Below are positions 33,902 to 46,309 of a stretch of DNA of 64,000 nt, in pieces. Made by a program: the position numbers and the translations under genes. A model generated the notes under the pieces. The model was not told where the DNA came from. It did no database searches and worked only from the letters and a program-made list of their open reading frames with translations. The stretch is from Paguma larvata (taxonomy: Eukaryota > Chordata > Mammalia > Carnivora > Viverridae). The stretch lies in assembly GCA_030068075.1 (NCBI GenBank), contig CM057828.1:114999699-115063698 (forward strand), given 5' to 3'. The stretch's first letter is position 1, and every line of letters begins with the position of its first letter.

Positions 33902-34974
33902 AAGTCAAGAAGAAATCAGAGGGGAGATGGGCAGGGGGAGTAACATCGACTAGGTGGATCAGCCTGGCCACTCTAGATCTTTCTAAGACCTCTAAGTTAT
34001 CTCTCAATAGCTCTGTTTTCCTGGTTGTGTTTGACATCTGTGGGTTCCCCCTGCCCTTACTATAGGAGTGTTAAAGCGTTAAAGTTTAGAATGTGAGCCA
34101 AGAGGAAAATCACCAAGAAAGCAACCTGGCAACTTTCAGGCTAGTTTCTAAGTCACGAAGATGAAAGAAGTCCTTGAATGAGATCAGAAGAGCCACCTGC
34201 GGGTTGGAGTCAAAGTTCTGTAGTAACAAAACAGTATATACGACTTGGGGGTTTTCACCTCCTACACACATAGTTCCCTGGGGAATCTCATTCAGTTGGA
34301 TTGAATTTGCAGATCCTGGTCATGGGCACATTCTTTATGACCAAAACTGACTAATATCTCCCACTGCCATCAGACAGCTCTGAAGTGGCAGACAAGAGTG
34401 CTATCTGTGACTAAGCCAGGTGCGTGTCCTGTGGGTCTGAGCTGGGCAGATCTCTCAGTATGTACCATGTACTCTGGAACTCAGAACACCTCATGGGAAA
34501 CAAAGGAATTGTATGAGTATGTGGAAGTAGGCAGCTGTCACCATGCCTCCATCCTTAGCCCTGCTCCTGTCCTAACAGAGCCTTTTCCTGAGACATGACC
34601 ATTGGAAACAGGAGTCAAGCTGCTAATCACCCAGCTTTTGAAACTCCAAACCTTTTTAGTTTTTTGTTTTTGTATCATCACTAGGAAAAATCTTTACCGA
34701 CTCAGACGTAAATGGAATCAGGCTTTTAAATATTCTAGGAGACAAAGTAATTTTTACTCTAATATTTCATCTCAGTGAACAAATCAGACATTCAGCCACA
34801 TACATTCTGGAAGGATCTACCACACCAGACTGGACCCAAGTTCCAAGGCTTTTCACACAGTGACAGGGCTTAGTCCTCATTCATCTGCTTACTCTACATA
34901 CCATCAAGGTACCCACTGTCCTTGACTGAGTGAACACAGACCCAGTGGCTCTCTGATGCATGCCGGAACATACA

Positions 34975-35215
34975 TGGGCCACAGGAGTCTCTGCACCTGC
35001 CAGATTTAGCAAAAACAAAATGAAATAAAAAAACAAGCAAACAAAAAATAGGACATCCAATTAAATTTGAATTTCAGATAAACAACACATAATTTTTTAG
35101 TGTAAGTATGTTCAATGCAATATTAGGACATATTTATACCCCCCAAAATTATTCATTGCTACGTGAATTTCAAACATAACTAGATGTTCTATATTTTATC
35201 TGACAACTCTACTAT
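34975..35215. mobile_element. Ancient palindromic nonautonomous DNA transposon
   Basis: 'gccagatttagc', 'aatttgaatttcagataaac' at left and 'gtgaatttcaaacataacta', 'tattttatctgacaact' at right are diverged inverted copies around a central 'ggacatatttatacc'. This is a recognisable mammalian palindromic element; I do not name it. Confidence 0.55.
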
Positions 35216-35336
35216 GATACCGCCTTGCCAATACTCCTCTCTGAGAACATGCTGCCTCCCCAGCACAACTCCAGTAAACAGGACCTGGGTCGCTGTTACT
35301 CTAGGATTATGAATCTCTAATACTAGACCAGGGGAA

Positions 35337-35372
35337 GTTTTGTTTTGTTTTGTTTTGTTTTGTTTTGTTTTG
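35337..35372. repeat. (TTTTG)7 microsatellite
   Basis: About seven GTTTT units in a row, without an adjoining SINE tail. Confidence 0.95.
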
Positions 35373-35959
35373 TGGGGAATTATTGTTGTCTTTGGGATTA
35401 AATTTTCTGAAACAAAGACAAGGACGTCCACAGATGGTTCTGTACCTCCCCTGAGGCAATGAATTACAGGCTACTCTCTTGAAATGAAAGTGGGGGAGGG
35501 GATTAAGGTCTCAAATTGTTTATCCACACATCTTTTTTCTCCTTTAGTTTTCTCTCTCCACCTCTCTTCTTCCCTTTCTCTCTGCTTTCTTTTTACAATA
35601 TCAAAAGAAATTGTTGAAAAAAATGCATTTTTATTTAGGTCAAGAGATCAGGCGAATTCTTACACTGTGAAAGACATTTATAAAAACACAGTAAGACTGT
35701 TAGAATCCCAGGAAGCCAGAGTACCTTAAAGCACAAATACAAAGGAGTAGATAGGGTCACATCTTCCAAAAGTCTTTTTTCTCGATTTACATTTCAAGAC
35801 CATAGGCATTTTTCCAGTAGAAGTATGATCCCATTGTAACTCAAAACAGAATTTATTAAGAAAATGCATTGTTGCGGGATGGCTACCTATACTTGTTTTT
35901 AAAATATTTTTAATTTGCTTTTTATGACTTAACTGCTAGTTGGATTATTTCAAGAAATC

Positions 35960-36690
35960 CTGGATACACACTGAGGAATGAATGAATGAGATGACTTGCA
36001 CAAAAATGTTTGTAAAAAGATGCTCATTGCAGCATTAGTTATGAAAAAGAGAGGACCAATTTAAGTGTCTTTCAATCAGATATCGATTAAATAAATTGTG
36101 CTATAATTACCTACTATGGCTATTAAACCTGATATTTTATCCATCATTATGTCAGAGTTTCCTAAAGTAAGGATAATAAGTTAAAAGATATCAGGAGTGG
36201 AAAAGAAGATATAAAACTGTAATTTTCAATGACAATGTAGTTATGTATGATAAAATTCAATATAATCTATGGTTTAATTATTTGAATTAGTAAAATAAGT
36301 TTGACAAGGCTGGCAGATACAAGGGCAATATACAAAAATCAGTTGTATTTTATACCAATATAAGTAATCTGAATATGATATTTTTTAAATTTACAGCGGC
36401 ATCAGAAAAAAGGAGGAAAAAAGATTTTCAAGGACTCTGCACAGAAAACAGTAAAATAACTTAATTATTAGCCAAGATAATCTTGGAAAACAGGATGTCC
36501 CCGATATCAATACTTAGGATAAAGCTGCAGTAATTTAGATGCTGTAGTATTGGTTCAAGGACTGACAAGAGACCACTGGAACACAATAGAGTTCAAAATG
36601 AGACACACGCGTATGGTCATTTGATCTATAACAAAGGTGGCACTGTAGCCACCTTTGTGGGAATAGGGCAATCTTTCAATAAATGGTGCT
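35960..36690 (+). mobile_element. Old L1 fragments (3' part then ORF2 part)
   Basis: 35960-36120 resembles L1 3' sequence ('gatgctcattgcagcattag'); 36240-36690 is ORF2 ('caatatacaaaaatcagttg', 'aataaatggtgctgagtcaa'). Diverged. Confidence 0.7.
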
Positions 36691-36694
36691 GAGT

Positions 36695-37130
36695 CAACTA
36701 GTTTCCTCAGATCCACCTTCAGGGCTGAGGCACTCATTCCCTGGTTGCTGGGAAGGTTGGCTGCTGATGGCTCACAGCTGCATCTGTCTCTCTGGGAATG
36801 TTCCTTAGTCAAAGAATGCTGCTTTATCCAAGATTATACTCACTCCCAGAGCGTATCCCACATCCAGTAACTGATGCATGCAAGTGTCCAAAGTTCCAGC
36901 CCTTTCCTAGACTGGTCACTAAAGGAAGGTTCCAATTCAAGAGTTCTCCTTAGGGATAGCCTAGGTCCCTAATGCAACTGTATCACACCTTAACCTCTCT
37001 CTCCACCCAGCCTTGCTTCCTCTGCTCCCTCTGGGGTTTTATATGAGAGTTTTATCCCAGTAAAACTCCTGCATGCAAATCTCAATGCCCCGGATTTGAT
37101 ATCCAGGGAACTTGACCTGGGACACACTGG
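36695..37130. mobile_element. Insertion splitting the L1, unassigned repeat
   Basis: A C/T-rich segment ending 'tttatcccagtaaaactcct' and 'gaacttgacctgggacacac' separates two consecutive parts of one L1 ORF2. It therefore arrived after the L1 and is probably an LTR or other repeat; I cannot name the family. Confidence 0.45.
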
Positions 37131-37640
37131 AAAAACTTAACCTTGACCCTACTTCATACTTTACATGAAATCAATTCCAGGTGAGAGTATAACTAAATGT
37201 GAGTGGTAAAACATAAAATTTCTAAGAAAATCTCTAACATAACAAAGCCCACTACTTTGGAGTTCAAAAAGTTGTCTTAAACAGGACACAAAAGCACTAA
37301 CCATAAAGAAAAAGACTGATAAATTGGATACATTAAAATTAAGACCTTCTGTTTATTGAAGTATACCATTAAGAGTAAAGAGGCAAGCCATAGAGTGGAG
37401 GATACACACAATAACTATTAATCTACAAAGGGCTTATATACAAAACACATAAAGAAAGACCAAAAAATCAACATGCAGACAGACAACCAGATCGAAAAAA
37501 GTGAAAGAGACTTGAAATGCCTGTTAATTTTTATTGACACCAAAGAAAAAATGCAGTGAAAATATTGTCAGAATATATGAAGAGTTAATATAGAAAATGC
37601 CTAAAAAGCAATGAGGTTATACCGATGCAGAGCATCTAGA
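37131..37640 (+). mobile_element. Old L1 ORF2 fragment, continuation
   Basis: 'aaaatttctaagaaaatctc', 'cataaagaaaaagactgata', 'gacaaccagatcgaaaaaag' are L1 ORF2 phrases continuing from 36690. Confidence 0.75.
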
Positions 37641-37964
37641 AATTGGGACAGTCTTGAGTAAGAGAATGGTAGGAGGAAATAAATTTAAAATTTTAGAAAC
37701 TGTCTCAGACAGTTAAGGGATAATTAGCACTTGATTTATTTGTAGAAATTCATACAATTACTTTCTTCTAACTAAAGTATTACACACACACGCACAGTTA
37801 TAAATAGCTATGAGCAGAACACAAATAAGGTCGTATATTCCTTTAGTGAGGAGCTCCCTGTCAGATCTCTGCCTCTCTCACTTGTCTGATGTAGTAGCAG
37901 CATACTACGTATGCCACTGGCACTAGCACCAGTGGTAGCAAGCTTTCCTGGGGGCAGTACTATG

Positions 37965-38323
37965 ATAGTGAATTTTATGTGTCAACTTGGGCGGGCCATT
38001 GTGTCCAGATATTTGGCCAAACATTGTTTTGGGTATTTCTCTTCTTTGAATGAGATCGAACTTTAAACTGGTCCACTCTGAGTAAAGGAGATTGCCCTTC
38101 ATAAGATGGTTAGGCTACATCCAAGCACTTGAAGGTCTTAATAGAACAAAGACTGACCTCTCCTGAGAAAGAAGGAATTCAGTCAGCAGACTGCCTTTGG
38201 ACTCAAAGTACATTTCCTCCCTGAGTCTTCAGCCTGCTGGCCTATTCCATCAGATTTTGGACTCACCAAATCTCTAAAATTATTTGAGCCAATGTCTTAA
38301 AATAAATCTCTAGATAGATAGAT

Positions 38324-38369
<46 letters not shown>

Positions 38370-38440
38370 CAGACAGATAGACAGAACGAACCTCGGTCAT
38401 GGTTCTATTCTTCTGAAAAAGCCTGACTAATATAAGGCCT
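37965..38440. mobile_element. Ancient interspersed repeat with GATA insertion
   Basis: 'gtgaattttatgtgtcaact', 'gattgcccttcataagatgg', 'agcctgctggcctattccat', 'aaaataaatctct' and, after the tetranucleotide array, 'gcctgactaatataagg' form a repeat widespread in mammals; I do not name its family. Confidence 0.55.
38311..38385. repeat. (GATA)n microsatellite with GACA end
   Basis: About 17 TAGA/GATA units with a single GATG break at the left and GACA units at the right; inside the repeat at 37965-38440. Confidence 0.97.
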
Positions 38441-39039
38441 AAGACTGGGAAAAATCAATTCTCTCACCTGGGTGAGCCTGGCATGAATATTACTGGCTTC
38501 ATTGCATTCCTAGCTGTAACTGATACCTGCCTTGTAAGTTCATCTATTCTTTCTGAAATTCACAGTCTTAAACACATCCTCTCCTTCCAGTCTCTCAAAC
38601 TTCGCTATTTCTTCTGTGTCTTTACAGGGACCAAACTGAAGACCAGCTGCATTTTTTTGGAACAGTGGGGTATCTGTGCCCAGTCCTGCTTGCCTGCTGT
38701 GCTTTTGTGTCTGCCCTGACATCTCGTTGTCCTCTGAGCAGGCTTGTCTCATCTTGAATGTCCCCTGATACTCTAGCTTCTTCAGGATCCTTGTCATTCC
38801 TTGAGTTTTTATTCAAGAGTTTGAAACTCCTTAAAAACTAAACCCTTCTGTTTAACATATAAAGCATCTAAGATTTCAATTTGTTTGTTTCTTTGTTTAA
38901 TAGGACCACATACCCCAAGGTCAGTCTCCCTCAGCTCTGCTAGTAAACAAGACTTATATCCTAAGGTACAGTGTCTTCCCTCTGGCTAAGACCAAGAAAT
39001 CCTTTCTGGTCATTGGGTTGATTCAGTACCTGATCATTC

Positions 39040-39207
39040 TCTGGCTCAGAATCACCCAAGGACTTATAAAAACATTACCTGCCTGTTCCCACTCCTGGAG
39101 TGTTTGATTCGGCAGGTCTGGGGTGGGACCTGGGAATTTTAATTCCTAACAAATTCTCAAATAAGGCTGATGCTGTGGAACATGGAATTACACTTTGGGA
39201 ACCACTG
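39040..39207 (+). mobile_element. MER5A relic
   Basis: 'ctcagaatcacccaaggact', 'ttcggcaggtctggggtggg', 'cctgggaattttaattccta' and terminal 'tttgggaaccactg' match MER5A; the left end is eroded. Confidence 0.8.
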
Positions 39208-40194
39208 CTGTAGCTCTGGTTCCTAAATTGCTGTCTTCTGTGACTCTTGATTCCTTTTAATTCCTAAATCTTTTACAAATATCATTTCTGCTGGTCTAAG
39301 GTGAAACTCAGAGTGGGGAAGGGGAATGGGCACTCTCATACAGCCTTCCTCTATTGGCACAGGCCAAGGAGAGTGGGAATTCAATTCAACATCATGAACT
39401 TTTTTTTTTTTTTTGAGTGGCTGTTGTATTATAAAGCACTAGTTGGGAGAGGTTAGAAAGATCAGTTTCTGTTCTCAAGAAACTCTAATAAGGGGAAACT
39501 ATACTATAAAGCAGGATATATTATATTATAATAAATATAATAAGACATTATTGGTGCCCTAAGCATATTTCATAGGTTAAACCCAGAGGTCAAGGCTAAG
39601 ACTCACCTCAGGGTCACACAAGTGCAGGGGCAGCATATTCACAATCCTGAGTGAGTGCCTCCTTAAATTTTTGTCTTTAGGGATTTCACTTGCCTCTTCT
39701 AGCCTCACCCCTGCCAAAGGTCACAATTGAGAGTACCAGTATCACTGATGGATTCCAGCCTTTTCTTTCATATATTCTCTACAGAAAAGTCTGCTTGGCC
39801 TGTGTGCCAAGTGGGCCTGTATGCCACATATAATGCTCAACTACACATAAAGCTTATAATGGAAACAGAAGCTTACAAAATCACTGGGCAAAATTTATAG
39901 AGTAAGAAGATCAGAAGGACTAAGGCTGATATTTGAGGCATACAAACATTTAAGAGATGGGATTTAGAAGAAGAAACTTGCAAGTTTTTGGGAAATGGGT
40001 AAATAGAAAGAACCAATATAGCTTGAGATATGCTTCGATGTCTGAATGAAGTGTGCAAGACATAGGACGTGGCTTCAAACAGCTTCCAGGCTAGTAGAAG
40101 AAACACGGCCCTCACTTGAAAAAATAAATATTCTGGGGCTAAGCTCCAAATCAGTGTTGATGATAGAATATAAAGAAGAGAAATAAACTAAGAC

Positions 40195-40345
40195 TTGCCC
40201 CACCTTGAGCAATACAATACTCAGTTTTCACATGTAAAAAAATGATGAAAATAATATTAATTGCATAGGGTTTTTATGAAAATTTAGTAACATAATTCAA
40301 GTTCTAAGTGCAGTTGCTGGCTTATAGCAAACACTAAGCATATCA
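40195..40345 (+). repeat. MIR fragment
   Basis: 'actcagttttcacatgtaaa', 'ttgcatagggtttttatgaa' and 'agttgctggcttatagcaaa' match MIR core to 3' end. Confidence 0.6.
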
Positions 40346-40478
40346 TTATTTATTTTTGTGAGAGAGAGCTTGAGCAGGGGAGGGACAGAGAGAAAGGGAG
40401 GCAGAGCATCGGGCTCAAACCCATGAATATGAGATCATGACCTGAGCCAAAACCAAGACTGAGCCACCCAGGTGCCCC
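40346..40478 (-). mobile_element. Felid SINE, internally deleted
   Basis: Tail 'tatttatttttgtgagagag' and head 'gagccacccaggtgcccc' are present but the middle is shortened to about 130 bases in all. Confidence 0.88.
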
Positions 40479-40974
40479 AGTACATTTTTATTTTTATTGT
40501 AATTCCTGTTGTGATCCTGTTAGTGCTGCTGATGAGTGAAGTTTAGGAGACAGGAGGAAGATGCGGGGTGCATTGAGGATGATGGACAATGAGAAGCTGG
40601 AATGGTCAGCTTGTAGAGCAAGATTCACCTACATTCTGAAGCAAGATGTGTCAACAAGGACAAGGTCAGTAGTTGCTAAAGTGTGAGGGTGAGTCAGAAG
40701 ATCAGTTTGTTTAGACTGTGTGCAGCATGAAGAGTTGATGGTGGCCAGATTGCAATCTTGGGGTAAGAATTTTGAGCTTTTCCCTAGAATTAATCTAGAA
40801 CCTCTGAGGATTTATGATCAAAAAATGACATAAATGAAAACAATCTTTTGGTGATATGAATTTATAAACCTAAAGTAGTAACAGGAAAAATGATGTCAGG
40901 TAGTTCAGATTCTTAAATATGAGATGATGCTATGTTAGTAGTGAAAATAGAAAGGAAGGAGAACACTCAAGGTA

Positions 40975-41312
40975 CAGCTGACCCTTGGACAATGTGAGGA
41001 TTAGGGGTACTGACCCCTCACACAGTCAAAACTGCACATGTAACTTTAGATTCCCCAAAAACTTAACTAATAACCTACTGTTGACTGGAAGCATTACCAA
41101 TAACATAAATACTAGGTCAACACATATTTTGTATGTTATATTTATTAATACTGCATTCTTATGATAAAGTAAGTTAGAGAAAAGAAAATATTATTAAGAC
41201 AATCATAAAAAAGGGAAAATACATTTACAATACAGTACTGTATTTATTTTAAAAAAGTCCTTGTATAAGTGGACCTGTGCAGTTCAGACATGTGTTGTTT
41301 CAGGGTCACCTG
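40975..41312. mobile_element. Tigger/mariner-type nonautonomous DNA transposon
   Basis: Inverted ends CAGCTGACCCTTGGACAA (left) and the complement CAGGTGACCCTGAAACAA (right), bounded by TA on each side (40973-40974, 41313-41314), the target duplication of Tc1/mariner elements. The interior is A/T-rich and non-coding. Confidence 0.8.
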
Positions 41313-41344
41313 TATATGCAAAAGAGAAGATCAAATTCAAAAGA

Positions 41345-41640
41345 GAAGAAGATATATTAAGTTTGGGTGAGATGTGGCTGCCTTCTCACTGACTCCTCAT
41401 ATGGCCTTTCCCTGGTCACATGCAGGAAGAAGGAGATCTTTAGTGTCTCCTCCTCTTCTTATAAGGACAACAGCCATTTCAGATTAGGATCCCACCCCTA
41501 TTACATCATTTAACCCTAATTACATCCCGAAAGTCCCCATATTCAAATACAGTCACATTGAAGGGTTAGGGCTTCAACATATGAATTTGGGTGGATGGGG
41601 GACAAAACTCAGTCTATAACAATGATGTTACATGCTACTG
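41345..41640 (-). mobile_element. MaLR-type LTR fragment (MST/MLT1-like)
   Basis: 'cttataaggacaacagccat', 'attaggatcccacccctatt', 'caaatacagtcacattgaag' and 'gggcttcaacatatgaattt' are the inverted MaLR LTR order. Non-coding. Confidence 0.75.
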
Positions 41641-41734
41641 TGAGACGTAAAAGTATGAATTTGAGCTAATAAAGAAGAAGATAATTTTGGTTTTAGGCTT
41701 GGATGGTTGGTTGATCTACAGCACTATCCAAAAA

Positions 41735-41900
41735 AAATTCATAAATGATAAAAATGTTCCATATCATCATTGTCCACTATGGTAGTCACTAGTCGCAAGA
41801 GGCAACTGAGCATTTACATTTGGCTAATGAGACTGATGAAGTGAATTTTTAAAACTTTATATACATTCAATTAAATTTAAATACTATTGGCCAGCACAAG
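41735..41900. mobile_element. Second copy of the 21072-type repeat, inverted
   Basis: 'ttgtccactatggtagtcac', 'catttacatttggctaatga' and 'aattaaatttaaatact' are the complement of parts of the element at 21072-21625. Confidence 0.5.
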
Positions 41901-42444
41901 TTACAACTATAGGAACCTTGTACAGAGTAAAGAGATCCTGTCGATAATTAGATATCTAAGGCTCCTCCTAGTCCTTAAACTCTTGTAGTGTACATAATGA
42001 ATTTCAAACCACTTTTTATTATAGAAAGAAAAACTAAAGTTCTGAAAAGATATGAGACTATTATTAGCACAGCTCATTGGTTATAGATACTCAACTAGGG
42101 CTTAAATATTTTCATGGCAGCAGTCATGAAATTAGGGATGTTTAAAAGGCAGCTGAAGATATGCAACTATTGGCACAGAGATTGACACTTTGGAGACATC
42201 CCATGGATGTTATGGTTGCAGCCATGAAAGTGATACAATCGAGAGAGGGAAGAGAACGGGACTCCATGTCAAGCCTTGATAAATGCTCACACCTTAATAG
42301 AAAGAAAACATAAAGAAATTTAAAGAAAGCTAGATTTTCATCTGCCACATTTACATCAACAACTAGTTAGCCCCAGACTGCCACCATCTCCATATATTTA
42401 AACTTCCTCTTCAAGAAGTGGGCATAGTGATAAAGCTGTTGTTA

Positions 42445-42640
42445 CTTTCACATTTCACCTCCACAAGTCATTAACTGGGTGGCCAGTGCAGACACTTAAA
42501 CTCTCTGTGCTTCAGTCTCCTACTCTGTAAAATAGGGTTAATAACAAGAGCTACTTCCGAAGTCTACTGAGAGGATCAAGTGAGAGACGGTGTGGACAAT
42601 GCTAGCAAAGCCCTGGCACGTAATACATGTTCTTTAAATT
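42445..42640 (+). repeat. MIR
   Basis: 'tctctgtgcttcagtctcct', 'actctgtaaaatagggttaa' and 'agccctggcacgtaatacat' match MIR core and end. Confidence 0.8.
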
Positions 42641-42649
42641 TTATATAAA

Positions 42650-43115
42650 AAACAAAGTTGCCCTTGTCCCCTGTCTTGTTCCTCTTCCTGTGTCTCCAAT
42701 CTGGGCTAACAGCATTGCCCTTTGTCTAGTCAGTCTTTCTGGGAACCTGAGTCATCTTTTATTCCTTCTTCTTGCTCATTCCCCACATCCAGTAGTTCAT
42801 CAAGTGGTATTGATTCTAGCTGCACAGTGTCTTTCAGATACGGCCCCCTCACTCTGTGACCTCCCCTATTGCTCTCACTCAGATCCTCAGCACCTTCACC
42901 AGGACCATTCATGTTGCACTTTCTGTCAATAGCATCTCCCTTTCCAGCGTGTTTGCTATCCCCACCCATTCTCTACACCATCTCCAATGTGGTAGTTGTA
43001 AGCCCTGGGTCATTTTGCATCCTTCCCCAGTGTCTTTCTTTGTGCAGACAGGATTAGGTTGATGTTCCTCAGCATGGCATTCAAGACCCTTTCCAACCTG
43101 CCCCCAACCTACCTC
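42650..43115 (-). repeat. L2-like region
   Basis: C/T-rich text with 'tcctcagcatggcattcaag' and 'accctttccaacctgccccc' resembles inverted L2. Short frames here on both strands are by-products. Confidence 0.5.
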
Positions 43116-43422
43116 TACATTTGGAATAAAAATATTTCACCTGTTACTCTGAACCAAGAATACATAAATATGAGTCATTACATTTTTTAAAAATTCAAAT
43201 AAATAAGACGTTTTGTGACTGTGTGTGGACCTAGGAGGAAAAAATGGTGTTTTTTTTTTTTTATTTGACTCCTAGAGGGAATGCAAAATTCCTTATTAAA
43301 CCTTGCAGGGAGATTCCTCCCTAGTACTTCCTATAACTAGAGGGATCATGTGTCTCCGTTTGTCAGGACAATCCTCATTTACAGCTGTTGATCTTGTATG
43401 TATGTATATATGTATATGTATA

Positions 43423-43609
43423 TCTTTTTTTGAGAGAGAGAGAGAAAGAGAGAGATGAGGGGGAAGAGAGAGAAGAAGAGAGAGAATCCAAGCAGGCTCT
43501 ATGCCCAGTGTAGAGCCTGACACAGGGCTGGATTTCATGACCATGAGATCATGACCTGAGTCGAAAACAAGAGTTGGACACTTAACCAACTGAGTCACTC
43601 AGGTGCCCC
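43423..43609 (-). mobile_element. Felid SINE
   Basis: (GA)n-rich tail side and 'gagtcactcaggtgcccct' head; felid-type middle diverged. Confidence 0.9.
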
Positions 43610-44394
43610 TGTCCTGCATAATTCTTTATAGTTCCCTCATTTCATTCTCAAAAGTGTCGTGGTTTGGATAATAAATTATGTGGTCACCTAGAATTCACCT
43701 TGCCAAAATAAGTCAGTCTGAAAAGATGAAAGGTAGCAACAGAATGACCAGCTCCCATTCTTCCTGCTCATCTTATTAGGCAGTTGGCTTTGGAGTCACT
43801 CTTCCCTTCTGTCAGCATCTCCTACTTCCTTTTGGAACCCCTTCAGGGCTGCTTAGTTTTTGTGAAAGAATCTCTACCAAGCCAATGCTTCATACTTCCT
43901 CAAATGCTTTATTAAAAATCACTTCATGGACCTGTTCTCCGAACCTAGTTGATGAGAAAAACTAATAGCTAAAAAGTGTCTAGAGGTGCCACCTTCCCAG
44001 AGAGAATTTATGAATTTTAAAAAGACCTTAAGAGCCCTGACCAAAGGAATGACTAATGGAGGAATTTCAGGAGAACTGTGTAGGTGTCAGCAGTGTCATT
44101 AAAATGATGCATCAGAGGCCAGGGAAGGCATGAGGGACCAGGGATGACGTGGGCCATTGCTCACACCCCTGATTGACAGAACAAGGGAGAAAGAGATGGG
44201 GGCAGGGTGGACATAAATAATGAATAATCCTAGAAGCTAAGAAAAATGTGAAAATTAAGGAAAAACAATTCAGGGAAATTACAGCTGAGGATTCTCTGGC
44301 CGTGTATTTGGAAACTGAACATGACCAAAAAACTGTCAGGAGTAGAAAATACACAAACTATTACAAAGAACCAGCAGTATTCCAGCCAAACCAA

Positions 44395-44690
44395 CTAAAA
44401 GATGCTTTCTTCATAGAAGCCTTCCCTGGCCAGAATTCTCTCTTATGTGATGTCTGGGACTAGTTTCCTCTTCCTTCAGAGCGATATCTCAATTTGTAGT
44501 AATTCATGTGTTCATTTAGTGTAACTATTTGTCAATGTCCTTCATTCCCACTTGGAGGTAAGTTGTACCAGCACTCAGACCATATTTCTTTTTGTTCCCC
44601 ATCATACCTTCAGACGTAGTGAGGGCCTGACACATATTTTGTATTCAATAAACAGTTACTGAATGAATGAATATTTGTATTTAAATATAA
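44395..44690 (-). repeat. L2
   Basis: 'tagaagccttccctggccag', 'tagtgagggcctgacacata' and 'ttactgaatgaatgaatatt' match the inverted L2 3' end. Confidence 0.75.
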
Positions 44691-44884
44691 ATAAATGTGT
44701 ATAAATAAATGAGCATGAAGGTTCATCCTAATTCGATCTGCTAGAAATCCTCCAGATTAAATAATGCTCAAAATTGGTAAAAACCAATATGGATCTTCCG
44801 GGTCTGTTATGGTCTGGAGTCAAATAACCTTCATAACCCAAGAGCATACAAACTTATATTCAACATACAATTATTCATCACCTC

Positions 44885-45115
44885 ATATACAGTTTAGAGG
44901 TTAAGATCACAGTTTCTAGGGTGAATGGCCTGGCCAAGTACCTACTTATGAGACCATTGGGAAGTTAATTAATAATTCTGAGCCCTAATTTATTCATAAG
45001 ATAAGAAGAATTTCAATAATACATATCTCAAGAGGTTATTAGGAAAATTAAGTTACTACAAACAAATCACAGAGCCTGGCACATAGGCACAGTATGTAGG
45101 ATCAATAAATATTAA
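44885..45115 (+). repeat. MIR
   Basis: 'ggttaagatcacagtttcta', 'ctcaagaggttattaggaaa', 'cacagagcctggcacatagg' and 'ggatcaataaatatt' match MIR over its length. Confidence 0.75.
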
Positions 45116-45119
45116 TCAT

Positions 45120-45330
45120 TGCCATCATTACTGTCAATTTTTGTATCTAAAAACTCTGGTACTATAGGTTATGGAGGATGCAATGATAAATCAGCCAATG
45201 TATTGCCCTGCAAGAGCTTGTGGTTAAGGAGACAAGATAAAGAATGTAACAGTGGAATGAACACAGATGAAACAATAGTACTAAGAGAATTCAGAGGAGG
45301 GAGGAAGGTGCATCAAGGACATTAGATCAA
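45120..45330 (+). repeat. Possible L2 fragment
   Basis: 'attgccctgcaagagcttgt' and the 'agacaagataaagaatgtaa' run resemble L2; weak. Confidence 0.35.
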
Positions 45331-46309
45331 AGACAAACTCTGATGCTGCTTAAATAGCAAGATCTATCTTATTTACTTTTTAACAATCTCAAATAGATGC
45401 TCTTAACCAAATTAGACAAACTCTCCACCAACCTGGGTTAGTCACTCTAGCTCATTTGGGATAAAGTCACAGCAAAGGGCAGCCACAGCTTTGTGCATAT
45501 TTTGAAGGGATTCACACAAAGACATCGGAGTCAGAACACACTTCTAGCTAACCAACCATGGTTCACGCTTTCAGAAAATACTCTGTTTTTGCAAAGTTTT
45601 TGAACAAAAAGCCTTCCCTGAACCATTGTTATTCCGTTATTCAGCCTGATAGAAATAAGTGACCATTCATCCACTTGCTTAGCAATGCGAGTTCTCTGCC
45701 AAGATAAGGTCACACCAGATAAGATAATTATTATGTAATAAACAGCTTGTCCAACTCAATATTAATTATGAATGAGTTATTATGTGAACTTCTTAGAGAA
45801 CTATCACCTCCTACACCCAGTAGAAGTCCTTATATACATTTTCTCTTTCAATATAACAATCATCAACAGTCAACAAAGGGCCAGTTCCATGGAATAGTGC
45901 TTAAAGACAGATAACCCCACTAATCCCTCCTTGGAATACTCCCCATTACCACCATCACCCTTACCACCACCCCTCACACTAGAAGGGCCTATTTATCATT
46001 TAGGCATGCCTATTTATCAGCCTCTCCAGGAGTTCACTGGGCCTCAGTCTTCAGAGTGAAATGACAGAGCTGGTGGACAGAAAGCAAAGTCAGTCAAATC
46101 CAAAAACAGTACAATTAGACTTTAAATAGACCTAATCCATAATCTCAAATAAGTGTAAAGGAAAATAAGCAATCTTTGAGATCAACATTACTAACTCATA
46201 GATTAATTAATCACCTTAAAAGATGGAATACTTTTCCATAGTTCTAAGGCTAAGTGGAAGGCATATTTTAAAAAACTGAAAATTCTTAGCTAAGGACTAG
46301 TTAATTTCC

